From: Dallia pectoralis
Taxonomy: Eukaryota; Chordata; Actinopteri; Esociformes; Umbridae
Direction: 5' to 3'
DNA length: 64,000 nucleotides
Assembly: GCA_029465975.1 (NCBI GenBank)
Contig: CM055730.1
Span: 17,329,918 to 17,393,917, forward strand
The notes under the pieces were generated by a model. The model was not told the DNA's origin. It was given only the letters and a program-made list of their open reading frames with translations, and searched no databases. Shown here in pieces: positions 12,540 to 25,499 of this stretch (its first letter is position 1; every line of letters begins with the position of its first letter). The translations under genes were made by a program, and so were the position numbers.

Positions 12540-13582
12540 GCATGGTGGAGGTTGTGTATTGGCATGGGCATGCATGGTGGAGGTTGTGTAATGGCATGTA
12601 TGGTGGAGGTTGTGTAATGGCATGTATGGTGGAGGTTGTGTAATGGCATGTATGGTGGAGGTTGTGTAATGGCATGTATGGTGGAGGTTGTGTAATGGCA
12701 TGCATGGTGGAGGTTGTGTAATGGCATGTATGGTGGAGGTTGTGTAATGGCATGTATGGTGGAGGTTGTGTAATGGCATGCATGGTGGAGGTTGTGTAAT
12801 GCATGGGCATGTATGGTGGAGGTTGTGTAATGGCATGGGCATGTATGGTGGAGGTTGTGTAATGGCATGTATGGTGGAGGTTGTGTAATGGCATGCATGA
12901 TGGAGGTTGTATGGTGAATGGCATGTATGGTGGAGGTTGTGTAATGGCATGTATGGTGGAGGTTGTGTAATGGCATGCATGGTGGAGGTTGTGTATTGGC
13001 ATGGGCATGCATGGTGGAGGTTGTGTAATGGCATGTATGGTGGAGGTTGTGTAATGGCATGTATGGTGGAGGTTGTGTAATGGCATGTATGGTGGAGGTT
13101 GTGTAATGGCATGTATGGTGGAGGTTGTGTAATGGCATGCATGGTGGAGGTTGTGTAATGGCATGTATGGTGGAGGTTGTGTAATGGCATGTATGGTGGA
13201 GGTTGTGTAATGGCATGTATGGTGGAGGTTGTGTAATGGCATGTATGGTGGAGGTTGTGTAATGGCATGGGCATGTATGGTGGAGGTTGTATAATGGCAT
13301 GGGCATGTATGGTGGAGGTTGTGTAATGGCATGGGCATGTATGGTGGAGGTTGTGTAATGGCATGGGCATGTATGGTGGAGGTTGTGTAATGGCATGGGC
13401 ATGTATGGTGGAGGTTGTGTAATGGCATGGGCATGTATGGTGAAGGTTGTGTAATGGTATGGGCATGTATGGTGAAGGTTGTGTAATGGCATGTATGGTG
13501 GAGGTTATGTAATGGCATGTATGGTGGAGGTTATGTAATGGCATGGGCATGTATGGTGGAGGTTATGTAATGGCATGTATGG
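12540..13582. repeat. 26/32-bp minisatellite (ATGGCATGTATGGTGGAGGT...)
   Basis: Roughly 38 copies of a 26-bp unit (consensus begins ATGGCATGTATGGTGGAGGT and ends TGTGTA), or a 32-bp version with an extra GGGCAT hexamer. The 32-bp version occurs singly in the first part and runs nearly uninterrupted at about 13260-13490. The minus strand is stop-free in all three frames over ~1 kb, giving three overlapping His/Pro/Thr/Met-rich frames that are not genes. Confidence 0.96.
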
Positions 13583-16500
13583 CTGCCATAGCACTTTTTT
13601 CTCTTGTAGATTATTTGACTGCTGACAAACGCAAAATGATTCATTCTGAAGTTTTTAAGTGTCTCAAAGCATACTGCGAAAGCAACTTGATAGTTTTTAA
13701 GGAAAATAAGTGGATTTTTCTGCATTGACAAACACAATGGCCAGTCGTGATTCCAATTGAGCATGCATTTCACCTGCTGAAGGCAAACTCACGAACAAGC
13801 AGGCACTGAAGACAGCTGATGTCTATGGGTCCACACTTCAAGCAGTAACTGTTGTGGATTATTCTACATGTCAGCTGTAAAGTTCAGAAAATAGTGTAGA
13901 TAAACATGTGATAGAAGATGTGTATGTTAGTGAGGCCTGGGGAGGAAATAGGGATGACATCTGTATGTCTTAAGAGGGGCCCAATGCTAGAAATGGATGT
14001 CCTGATTACCTTATCTGTGATGGACTGTCAAAGCAACTGTATGGGTTTCACCATAAAAGGATATGTACCAGGCCTTCCCTGTGCTTGACTGGGGAGTGAA
14101 CCTCGGGTTTTATGACAGCTCTATACGTCACCCATATCATACTGTATAGTTTGTTGAGATTATCTGACGACCCCATCTGTTCTCCTTCAAGTATTGTTTA
14201 AGTTTGCATGGAAGTGTGTACGTTATCAAGCATATATAAACCGCACTGGTCTTCATATTAGTTAGGAAATAACCTGCCACCGCATTGTTACCGTGAGCGC
14301 GTGTGTTAAGGTTTTCCTCATCTATCAATTAAACTGTTAGAGTTAACTTGAGAGATACTCTTGTCTGTTCTTATTTCGAGTCTGAGTTCAGTGTGTATTT
14401 GCTTAATGTTATTCTAGAGACATAGGTATAGTAACATTAATTACGTGGTATTAGAAATGATTCCATAACAGTAACTGACTACAAAGGATTGAGGAACTAT
14501 GCACAAAAATGGTAATTCATGTGATTATGGCTTCAGGTTGTCATCACAGCTTCATGGTAGGTGAGTAAGTCACATATTGAGACAATTGTTAAGTTCTGCG
14601 TTTTCTAAATCGGTCAACAGTGACATTTTGACATGGACACATGAATTGGTAGAGAATGCATTCCCTAGCAACTAGTGAGCTCAGAAGGTCAAAACTTGAC
14701 ATACGGTTTTTCCAAATTGCCTACAACACAAACTGCTCTGCCTGACATCCACCCCAATTCTCTTCACCTAAAGCTTTACCTCCAGACACTGTTGTTATGC
14801 CACAGCCAGGATTTGAACATCTGGCGTTAACAGCTCTACTGTGTGTGGCACTTTATGTGGCACATGGCATAATGTTCACACTGAAATCGCATAATAACAT
14901 AGAAAAAGATGCTGTCGTAGGTCACCCGCCCTGGGTAACAGCTGACCTATTACATCTGTTCAGAGAAAGCAATAGGGACTCAAGTAGATACCAGTAAAAC
15001 CAAAATATCAAATTGATGGTTAGACCTGTAGAAAAGGAGGGACACCACTGCGTATTAATTAGGGAACACTGAAGTAATATTAGTACAGATAGTTTACCAC
15101 TGCAGCAGCTTGTATCACTCCAATTTCTCATTCTGCCTTTCAAGTGCCTACATTCTAGGCATGAATACACATGTTTGACTGTGTGCCTATGTGACCCGAT
15201 GCAGGTGGAGCCAGTACAATGGAGGCGGGAGAGAGGATGGGAGAGGTTTCTGATTGGTACACGGGCACTCAGGCCACATTAGTTTGTGACCTGCAGTCCG
15301 ACACCCAGGCAACTAGGTTTTCTGTGACGAACAAACCTTCTTCTAGACTTTTAAAGTGTACATGTGGGCACTGCAAAAATCTGTCACAAACTGAGAATAT
15401 GTGCTGAAGGGAAGTTGTGAATAGAACGCAAAAAGTTAGGGGCTGGATAGAAAGGTTATTGAAAAAGGCACATTTCCTGTAAATTAAAATAACGTCAGAT
15501 TCATCAGAATTACAGTGTAGACACTGTTAATGCTGTAAATGACTGTTGTAGCTGGAGATTGCTTCTGACCAATAAAACATCTACATTGGTGTGATGAGGC
15601 GTTACCGGTAACGACCACGTCTGTGCATCAATGACACTTTGTGTTTTGATCTTTAGAACCCCCTTTTTGCAATTATGTCATTACACCTGAGAACTGTTGT
15701 GTTGATTAAAGAAACAATAAAACTGGCATTCTTTAGGCTTTTTGACTTGATCGGTGTGAAGCCAATACACTCAGCTGAGACATAACGATATAAGAATGGT
15801 GATTGCTGTTTGTTAGAGAGACTCAAAAGAGGGAAGATGCTGTGGAAGATGACTGGATGTTAACTAAGCAGATTCCATGTCTATCCATCAAGATCATTCT
15901 TATTGGCTAACGGAGACACGTTCAACCATGAATTGCTACTTACCCGGGAAACTTGACTGATATTAATCTTTACAGTACTAGAACTTAATTTACTTGTATG
16001 GTATTAATTTCGTGAATTTCTACTGGATCATACTGGGTTGCTTGAAAAAGTGTTCAAGATGCCCCCTAAAAAGTATGCTGTCAACCGAATGTAATTGAGG
16101 ACTGTGTTATGGGATAAGCCACACACTGTCTCAAACAGGAATAATCAATTAAGAGTATATTCTTTGGCAGGAACATTCTGCATTTTGGCAGGATAAAGGT
16201 GTGGGTCTTTTAGAGAGATTTTGACAAATTACTGTCCCCCATGTGTGAATTGTGGGCCATGATTGACTGCCAGGTGTTCAGGTAGTGACATCTGCTTAAG
16301 AATAAACATTATCATCAAACAAACATAAAAAAACAAAAGATGTAATGATTTAAGTTGAAAAAGTGTGGCTCATTTGAATTAAAGGGCATTTTATTATTTT
16401 ACACGATCCATCTATGCCAATGAACAAGGCCACTGATTTCTGTTGCCTTAGTCAGTAGCGGGTGAAATACGTAGAGTTGTATCTGTTCCATTAGAGGCTG

Positions 16501-18557
16501 GCTGCTGCCAAACACATGGCATTCTGCCAAACACACTGAGGCATAATGTACTATAATCGATGAAAAGCAAATGTAATAAAACTCAAGGCCAATTAGACAA
16601 AATGAAAATGTAAAATATTCAAGGTGTCGCAGCTCAAGCTGAAACATTTCATCATTGGTCGTGAAGTGTTAGTTGGCTTAGAGGCGTGTCTAATTACTTA
16701 CATGCATTTCTCATTCAACTGAGGTCATTAGGAACGATTGGGACGATGAGATTTCAAGTAGTTCAGTTTCATTATTCATTATTTCTTGCCTGATCTGGCG
16801 ATATACCAAATATCTGATGAACTTCGGTGTGATCCGCTCCGACGTGTCCCAGCTGGACTTCACATCGACAGCATGGTCAAATATCCAATGTGACATTAAT
16901 CTGACATTCAATTATAACTTCGGGGCATTGAGTTTGTCATTTGCATGAGCTTTCTCGGTAGCTAACGCCGTTCTATGCGGTCCAACACGTAACACCTGAA
17001 AATAGATGTTTCTTTTTAAAAGACAGGCTTTTAGCAGCTCAACGTTTTCATCATCTTTCGAAGTCTTAGATTTACTGGGCCTGCACAGCTGTACATCAGC
17101 TATACATCACACTGTGAGTATTCATCCAGTTTCCCAATCGTAAAACATGGAGTCACGGATGCGATAATACCTTCTGACGGTCCATTCATGCATTCTGGGC
17201 AGGACTGGTCCATTTTACCTCCACCCTGTGCTGCTACATCTCAAACCTGATGCAAATGCTTGGCTGCTCTGATGTAGTTGTAGTTAACTTAGTTTACTGC
17301 GCCACATGTGGGCCAACGCATTACACACTATTCCGAGTTGTTTTTTTGTGTTGCTGTGTTGTCATTCTGTTCCATGGGATCAGGTTATAGTGAATTAGAG
17401 GCCATTTAAATGCCTATTCTGAGAGCCCAACATGAGAATGTAAATGTTTGTTATAGATCGATGTGGGGGAATACCTTCTGTGGATTAATAACATGACGAC
17501 GCTTTTATCATGTCAAAGGTTGAGTGCTCAGTGTATTAAACACAGGGGTGCCAATTATTGTCACTATAAAGAATTTTCAATAAATTATATGATATTTCAA
17601 GTGTTACATCAAGCTGACGAACGACAATTTCATTAATTATGTTAAGGCCTTTAACATTTACATGACACTGGTTAAGCCAAACACCTAATATATATTATTA
17701 TAACAACATAAAAAAACTAATTAAAAAACTCCCAATGGCTTGTGCTCAATGTTTATTACAAACTATGTTGTAATTGCCACAGTTTGATATAATGTGTGGC
17801 GCTCAGTAATTTTTTCATTTTTGTATCGTAAAATAAAAGGCAAATACGCTTTTATGATCCAAGTATCACAATCATGTTGCCAGTCTCCAGTTGATAATTT
17901 AAATGTGATAATTTTGTCTGAATCACAAACAGCATCCTGTTGTTGGCCATTAATCGTGTGCTACCGTTGACCAAGGCTTGATCTAACGTAGCTGGGAACC
18001 GTGTGCTATTTGGAACACGGTTTCTGAGTAAAAGCCACAAACTGTAAGATCTCTTACTGCAGAATGGTAAAATGTTTCTCTTCTGTTGTGTTGTCCTCAT
18101 TAGTGAGCTGCCAAAGCTTACAGGCAGACCAGACTCGCCCAAAAACAAGGTGATTGATCACAACTTACTCCGAGAGACTGAATGTTTATGTGTGTGTCTG
18201 TGCGTGTGTGTGTATGTGCCATGTCTCACACTGTAGTAATGCTTCCCAAGTCGTCAGCGCCATTTCTGTCCCAAGCACAAAGACGACAATTACACAACAG
18301 AGTGACAAGCTATTACCACCATGTAAAAGACTGCATGTTAACAGTGTCCCCTTTTTCCCAGTGTCCGAAATCACTGCACTGCTTACAAAACAGCTTCATT
18401 ATTTCACACATAGTAGGTCTTCCCCACCTGTCTGAGAAAAGATATTCAGGGCACATAGAACATATTTTACTGGTATATAAAGTATTCATGTGTTTCAGGA
18501 GAGCTCTTAAGCAGAGCCCAGCTCCGCCTGCAGGATCCAGTGCACAGACTAGTCTCC
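13583..18557. other. Intergenic DNA, no gene recognised
   Basis: Nearly 5 kb of AT-rich DNA without a recognisable exon, array or complete transposon. A short imperfect GT run is at about 18186-18220. A CAGGGGTGCCAATTATTGTC stretch near 17540 resembles a solitary transposon terminus, but no partner end was found. Confidence 0.5.
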
Positions 18558-21500
18558 TGTCAGTGTATGGGGTTTGACTACAGACCAGCATAGCAGCCAG
18601 TCAGTGTATGGGGTTTGACTACAGACCAGCATATCAGCCAGTCGGTATACGGGGTTTGACTACAGACCAGCATATGAGCCAGTCAGTGTATGGGGTTTGA
18701 CTACAGACCAGCATATCAGCCAGTCAGTGTATGGGGTTTGACTACAGACCAGCATATCAGCCGATCAGTGTATGGGGTTTGACTACAGACCAGCATGTCA
18801 GCCAGTCAGTGTATGGGGTTTGACTACAGACCAGCATATGAGCCAGTCAGTGTATGGGGTTTGATTACAGACCAGCATATGAGCCAGTCAGTGTATGGGG
18901 TTTGACTACAGACCAGCATATCAGCCAGTCAGTGTATGGGGTTTGACTACATACCAGCATATGAGCCAGTCAGTGTATGGGGTTTGACTACAGACCAGCA
19001 TATCAGCCGGTCAGTGTATGGGGTTTGACTACAGACCAGCATATCAGCCAGTCAGTGTATGGGCTTTGACTACAGACCAGCATATTAGCCGGTCAGTGTA
19101 TGGGGTTTGACTACAGACCAGCATATCAGCCAGTCAGTGTATGGGGTTTGACTACAGACCAGCATATCAGCCGGTCAGTGTATGGGGTTTGACTACAGAC
19201 CAGCATATCAGCCGGTCAGTGTATGGGGTTTGACTACAGACCAGCATATCAGCCAGTCAGTGTATGGGGTTTGACTACAGACCAGCATTTCAGCCAGTCA
19301 GTGTATGGGGTTTGACTACAGACCAGCATATGAGCCAGTCAGTGTATGGGGTTTGACTACAGACCAGCATATGAGCCAGTCAGTGTATGGGGTTTGACTA
19401 CAGACCAGCATATGAGCCAGTCAGTGTATGGGGTTTGACTACAGACCAGCATATGAGCCAGTCAGTGTATGGGGTTTGATTACAGACCAGCATATGAGCC
19501 AGTCAGTGTATGGGGTTTGACTACAGACCAGCATATGAGCCAGTCAGTGTATGGGGTTTGACTACAGACCAGCATATGAGCCAGTCAGTGTATGGGGTTT
19601 GACTACAGACCAGCATATCAGCCAGTCAGTGTATGGGGTTTGACTACAGACCAGCATATCAGCCAGTCAGTGTATGGGGTTTGACTACAGACCAGCATAT
19701 CAGCCAGTCAGTTTATGGGGTTTGACTACAGACCAGCATATCAGCCAGTCAGTGTATGGGGTTTGACTACAGATCAGCATATGAGCCAGTCAGTTTATGG
19801 GGTTTGACTACAGACCAGCATATGAGCCAGTCAGTGTATGGGGTTTGACTACAGACCAGCATATCAACCAGTCAGTGTATGGGGTTTGACTACAGACCAG
19901 CATATCAGCCAGTCAGTGTATGGGGTTTGACTACAGACCAGCATATCAGCCGATCAGTGTATGTGGTTTGACTACAGACCACAGTCAGTGTATGGGGTTT
20001 GACTACAGACCAGCATATCAGCCAGTCAGTGTATGGGGTTTGACTACAGACCAGCATATGAGCCAGTCAGTGTATGGGGTTTGACTACAGACCAGCATAT
20101 GAGCCAGTCAGTGTATGGGGTTTGACTACAGACCAGCATATGAGCCCAGTGTATGGGGTTTGACTACAGACCAGTGCCAGTCAGTGTATGGGGTTTGACT
20201 ACAGACCAGCATATGAGCCAGTCAGTGTATGGGGTTTGACTACAGACCAGCATATGAGCCAGTCAGTGTATGGGGTTTGACTACAGACCAGCATTTGAGC
20301 CAGTCAGTGTATGGGGTTTGACAGACCAGACCAGCATACAGACCAGCATAGCCAGTCAGTGTATGGGGTTTGACTACAGACCAGCATATGAGCCAGTCAG
20401 TGTATGGGGTTTGACTACAGACCAGCATATGAGCCAGTCAGTGTATGGGGTTTGACTACAGACCAGCATATGAGCCAGTCAGTGTATGGGGTTTGACTAC
20501 AGACCAGCATTTTAGCCAGTCAGTGTATGGGGTTTGACTACAGACCAGCATATGAGCCAGTCAGTGTATGGGGTTTGACTACAGACCAGCATTTTAGCCA
20601 GTCAGTGTATGGGGTTTGACTACAGACCAGCATATGAGCCAGTCAGTGTATGGGGTTTGACTACAGACCAGCATATGAGCCAGTCAGTGTATGGGGTTTG
20701 ACTACAGACCAGCATATGAGCCAGTCAGTTTATGGGGTTTGACTACAGACCAGCATATGAGCCAGTCAGTGTATGGGGTTTGACTACAGACCAGCATATC
20801 AGCCAGTCAGTGTATGGGGTTTGACTACAGACCAGCATATCAGCCAGTCAGTGTATGGGGTTTGACTACAGACCAGCATATCAGCCAGTCAGTGTATGGG
20901 GTTTGACTACAGACCAGCATATCAGCCAGTCAGTGTATGGGGTTTGACTACAGACCAGCATATCAGCCAGTCAGTGTATGGGGTTTGACTACAGACCAGC
21001 ATATCAGCCAGTCAGTGTATGGGGTTTGACTACAGACCAGCATATCAGCCAGTCAGTGTATGGGGTTTGACTACAGACCAGCATATGAGCCAGTCAGTGT
21101 ATGGGGTTTGACTACAGACCAGCATATGAGCCAGTCAGTGTATGGGGTTTGACTACAGACCAGCATATGAGCCAGTCAGTGTATGGGGTTTGACAACAGA
21201 CCAGCATATGAGCCAGTCAGTGTATGGGGTTTGACTACAGACCAGCATTTTAGCCAGTCAGTGTATGGGGTTTGACTACAGACCAGCATATGAGCCAGTC
21301 AGTGTATGGGGTTTGACTACAGACCAGCATATGAGCCAGTCAGTGTATGGGGTTTGACAACAGACCACAGACCAGCATTTGACAACAGCCAGTCAGTGTA
21401 TGGGGTTTGACTACAGACCAGCATTTTAGCCAGTCAGTGTATGGGGTTTGACTACAGACCAGCAGACCAGTCAGTGTATGGGGTTTGACTACAGACCAGC

Positions 21501-21886
21501 ATTTTAGCCAGTCAGTGTATGGGGTTTGACTACAGACCAGCATATGAGCCATTCAGTGTATGGGGTTTGACTACAGACCAGCGTATGAGCCAGTCAGTGT
21601 ATGGGGTTTGACTACAGACCAGCATATGAGCCAGTCAGTGTATGGGGTTTGACTAAAGACCAGCATATGAGCCAGTCAGTGTATGGGGTTTGACTACAGA
21701 CCAGCATATGAGCCATTCAGTGTATGGGGTTTGACTACAGACCAGCATATGAGCCAGTCAGTGTATGGGGTTTGACTACAGACCAGCATATGAGCCAGTC
21801 AGTGTATGGGGTTTGACTACAGACCAGCATATGAGCCAGTCAGTGTATGGGGTTTGACTACAGACCAGCATATGAGCCAGTCAGTG
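18558..21886. repeat. 41-bp minisatellite, about 81 copies
   Basis: A 3.3-kb tandem array of a 41-bp unit that begins CAGTCAGTGTATGGGGTTTG and continues ACTACAGACCAGCATATGAGC. The main variable site is the end of the unit (ATATGAGC, ATATCAGC or ATTTTAGC). Variants are clustered: CAGC types dominate early and at about 20790-21080, GAGC types elsewhere, and TTTTAGC types are interspersed at 20500-20610 and 21240-21510. A few units are truncated or rearranged (about 19975, 20150, 20315-20350, 21360-21390 and 21465). There are no spacers, so it is not a CRISPR array. Confidence 0.97.
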
Positions 21887-23098
21887 GTTGAATTATTTAA
21901 GAGATCCTCAGAATATTTAAAACCCAACATTTAAAACTGAGTCATGTATTATGAATTTAATGATAAGAATGATTTTTAACACAAATAAGTCAAATCAACC
22001 AAGCACCAAATGACTATTGCAATCAACTAATAAATGCACAAATATGTAATATTTAACAAAATGCATATTGAACATAACATTAAACAGAGTTATTTTAGAC
22101 AGAAACTGAACAGCCTTCCATGCTGTAACTCCGAGTCAGTAAACAGAATTAAATCACATATCATCTGTTCCGTAGCCATTTCCACAATATGCTGCCTTGT
22201 TTATGCCTCTACCTGAACATGTGAAAGGCATGCTCAATAAAATTACGACAAATGATTGACAAGGCAAGTTAAAAACATTCCACCCCTTTTGGCATGTTTC
22301 ACAGATGAGGTGGTATTCCTAGAATGTGTTCTTCCTTCTCACTTTTTTCTTGTCATAACTTTGATACATACATAACATTAATTCCCACACCATAAAACAA
22401 AGTCTGCCAATGTTCACAGGTGAGGTGTTATAGTTTGCATCATAAGCGATCCCGTTCTATCTCCATGCTTTACTTTTCCCATCACTCAGGTTAATCTTCA
22501 TCTCTTCTAACAGTAAGACATCCAAAACTCATCTGGGATATCGAGGTACCTTTGACACTATGCATTGGGGCCTATAAACCTGTTTGAACACAAACCAACA
22601 TGCATTCCATTTAGGATACAAGCAACATGATGAAACATTAGGCCAAAACCCATCTGCCTATCTATGCCAGGAGGTCAAATCCGGGTTGTCTTGGGATCAA
22701 CCAGCTGGATGAGGATCCATTGCTTACCTCCAAATGTTATTATATTTACTGATCATATTTACATCAAAACATGTGGGTGAGCAAGTAAGGAGAGTCTACA
22801 AGTGAGGACCAAGGACAGATTAGGGGAATGGTCTCAAATCTCTACCTCTAACGCCTCATCAAACATTATTGGAGACAAGTCACAAATGTTATGTTGGTTT
22901 GTGTTTTAGAATGTTTTTTTATTGATGACACTTTTTTTTTAAGGTCAGATTCATATGCCATTTTACATTTTTGATCAAGCTGATAAACAACAAAGAACAT
23001 TTTAATTGTCTTTTTTGTTCTTGTTGGGATGCAAATAAATTTCGAGGTCACATTACATGTATTGTTTCGTCATCCACTGAGAGCTCTTTATTGGAATA
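21887..23098. other. AT-rich intergenic DNA, no gene recognised
   Basis: No exon or repeat family is recognised. Short open frames (22034-22216 plus, 22866-23051 minus) are unsupported. Confidence 0.5.
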
Positions 23099-24608
23099 CA
23101 GTTGATATGAAAAGTGTACACCCTCCTGGTCTACACTGTGAACAAATTAGACAAAGATAAATAATGTACAAACTTTTTCACCTTTAATGTGAATTATAAC
23201 GTAAACAATTTATTTGAAGAAAAAAAATGAAATCTTTGAGGAGGAAAAATAAACACCTTACATAACCTGGTTGCATAAGTGTGCACACCCTCTTATAACT
23301 GGGGATGTGGCTGTGTTCCGAATTAACCAATCACATTCAAGCTCTTGCACACATGCCATCTTACACACATCTTACACCCTTACACACATGCCATCATTAA
23401 AGGTGACTCGGATTGATTACAAATAAAGGTCAGCTGTTCCAGTAGGATGTTCCTGACATTTTATTAGCTGCATCTCAGAGCAAAAGCCCTGGTCCGCAGA
23501 GAGCTTCTAAAGCATCAGAGGGATCTCAATGTTGAAAGATATCAGTAAAGAGAAGAGTACAAAATAATTTCCAAAGCGTTAGATATACCATGAAACACAG
23601 TGAAGACAGTCCTTATCAAGTGGAGAAAATACGGCACAACAGAGACATTACGAGAACTGGACGTCCCTCCAAAATGTATGAAAAGACAAGAAAAATACTG
23701 GTCAGGAATTCTTCCACGAGGCCCACAGAAACATTAAAGGAGCTGCAGGAATGTATGACAATCACTGGCTGTGTGCTACATGTGACAACAATCTCCTGTA
23801 TTCTTCATATTTATGGGCTATGGGGTAGGTTGGTAAGATGGAAGCCTTTTCTTATGAAGAAAAAAAATCCAATCCCGGCTGAAGTTTGAAAAAACAAACA
23901 TCAAGTCTCCCAAAAGCCTGTGGGCAAATGTTCACTTTTCATGACATGACAACAAACTAAAGCACACATCCAAATCCACAAAAGCATGGCTTCACCAGAA
24001 AAATATGAACGTTTTGGAATGGCCCAGCCGGAGCCCAGACCTGAATCCAATTGAACATCTGTGGGGTGATCTGAAGAGGCTGTGCACAGGAGATGTCCTC
24101 GCAATCTGACAGATTTGAAGCACTTTTGCAAAGAAGAGTGGGCAACTACTGTCAATTCAAGATGTGCCATGCTAATAGACTCCTACCCAAAAAGACTGAG
24201 TGCTGTAATAAAATCTATAGGTGCTTCAACAAAGTATTAGTTTAAGGGTGTGCACACGTATGCAACAAGGTCATTGTAAGTTTTTATTTAAAAAAATGTC
24301 CCCCTCAAAGAATTCAGTTAATTTTTCAATTGAATTGTTCACGTTATACTGTATAAGGTTCACCGTTAACAAAAAAAATATCTATCACTATTTGCTAATT
24401 TCAATCGTTTGACAGCCTTAATTTAAAGTAAAAGATTTGACAATTTACTTAATCATAGATTTTGTTGTTATTATTTTTCTAGATTCTTTGGTTGTGCATT
24501 GACTGGGAAGCACAAGGACTTTTGTTTTAGTGTCCATTCCCTCATTAAGATATATTCAAATATTTTTTTTAAATAAATAGGGGTGTACTCACTTTTGTGA
24601 GATACAGT
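23099..24608 (+). mobile_element. Tc1/mariner element, copy 2 (same family as 602-1983)
   Basis: The left end is TA followed by CAGTTGATATGAAAAGTGTA. The right end carries a GGTGTACTCACTTTTGTGAG terminus near 24580-24608. Internal arms around TATAACGTAAACAATTT (about 23197) and its complement (about 24330-24350) match each other and copy 1. The interior encodes a broken Tc1 transposase on the plus strand. The right 150 bases fit less well to the left arm, so the exact right end is uncertain and may be composite. Confidence 0.8.
23530..24185 (+). pseudogene. Tc1-like transposase pseudogene (copy 2)
   Basis: Readable pieces in order are MLKDISKEKSTK, MKHSEDSPYQVEKIRHNRD, ITRTGRPSKMYEKTRK, TGCVLHVTTISCILHIYGLW, then INIKSPKSLWANV in another frame, HTSKSTKAWLHQKNMNVLEW and SPDLNPIEHLWGDLKR. 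The first catalytic block (WSDET, still present in copy 1) is deleted between SLWANV and KHTSKSTKAW. The second block is altered, and the final glutamate is kept. Several stops follow (about 24110-24160). The two copies are broken in different places, so both descend from a formerly intact family. Confidence 0.85.
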
Positions 24609-24712
24609 CGGTCACATTAAAGTTGAAAAAAAATTCTGACACGAATTATCATCAGGGGTTTGTAGACTCATATCCACAGTTTTTTGGTCTATACTTTCTG
24701 CTAACAGACTCT

Positions 24713-25303
24713 CTGCGTCCGAAATCGCGTACTTCCATACTTTATAGTATGCGAAAAATAGTACGCGAGCATAGTATGTCCGAAATCATAGTATTCGCAA
24801 AAAGTACCCGGATGACCTACTACTTCCGGCGAGATTCTGAAGTGTGCATACGATGGACACTTTACTATCCCATGATGCAATAGGAGAGAGGAGTTCTCGT
24901 TACATTTAATAATGGTGGAAACCGGAGACGCGGCAGTCTTCAAGTGTAACTACTTTAGAAATGTTAATAAAAAAATAAAAAGTGTAACTACTTTAGAAAA
25001 CACTTTTTTTGTTTCTTTGTGGTTAAATTGTATTTGTTTAACAGCATATAAGTAAACGATTGACTTAAAAGCGGATTTGCTTTATGCGTGGTGATAGGAG
25101 GACGCGGACCTGAAGGAAACACGCTTTGCTTGCCCAGTAGATTATACAAGTAGAACATTCTTACAAGGCGCATGTAGTACGTCCGGAATCCATTCATACT
25201 ACCCGGATTCATACTATATAGAACATACTTTTTTAACGGTTGCAAAGTACGTTCTTATTTAAATGTAGTACATACTCAACATAGTACGTGATTTCGGACG
25301 CAG
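24713..25303. mobile_element. Palindrome-ended MITE, ~591 bp
   Basis: The ends are inverted: CTGCGTCCGAAATCGCGTACT at 24713 and its near complement ending CGGACGCAG at 25303. Secondary inverted motifs around CATACT/AGTATG lie inside both ends. No protein is encoded. Two near-identical 20-base pieces (GTGTAACTACTTTAGAAA) lie at about 24941 and 24981 near the centre. A clear target duplication could not be fixed at the edges, so the superfamily is left open. Confidence 0.8.
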
Positions 25304-25385
25304 ACACTGTGTTTGTGACTCCAGGGCGGAGCCTCTCTTTGCTCTGGTGTCGGTTCTGTCACCTGCCCTGCGTTATTTCCAATGG

Positions 25386-25495
25386 GGGACCCTATTTAGG
25401 TTTAGCCAAAACAAATGTCTTGCCGCATGGGAGTCATGGGTTGTTGCCTCGCAAGCAGCAAGAAACATTAGATGCTGAAACCTAAATAGGGTCCC
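25386..25495. repeat. Perfect 18-bp inverted repeat, 74-base loop
   Basis: GGGACCCTATTTAGGTTT at 25386-25403 is exactly complementary to 25478-25495. It lies 80 bases beyond the MITE. It could be the stem of a small foldback element; no coding content is seen. Confidence 0.85.
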
Positions 25496-25499
25496 TGGT

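Noticed and set aside
12359..13550. Three overlapping minus-strand open frames of 329-377 codons rich in His, Pro and Thr
   Set aside because: They are translations of the 26/32-bp minisatellite in all three frames. Simultaneous openness in every frame shows it is a property of the unit, not a protein.
17540..17565. Solitary CAGGGGTGCCAATTATTGTC terminus resembling a mariner or hAT end
   Set aside because: No matching inverted end or target duplication was found nearby.
18558..21886. CRISPR-like array
   Set aside because: Units are contiguous 41-bp tandem copies without unique spacers, and the DNA is vertebrate.
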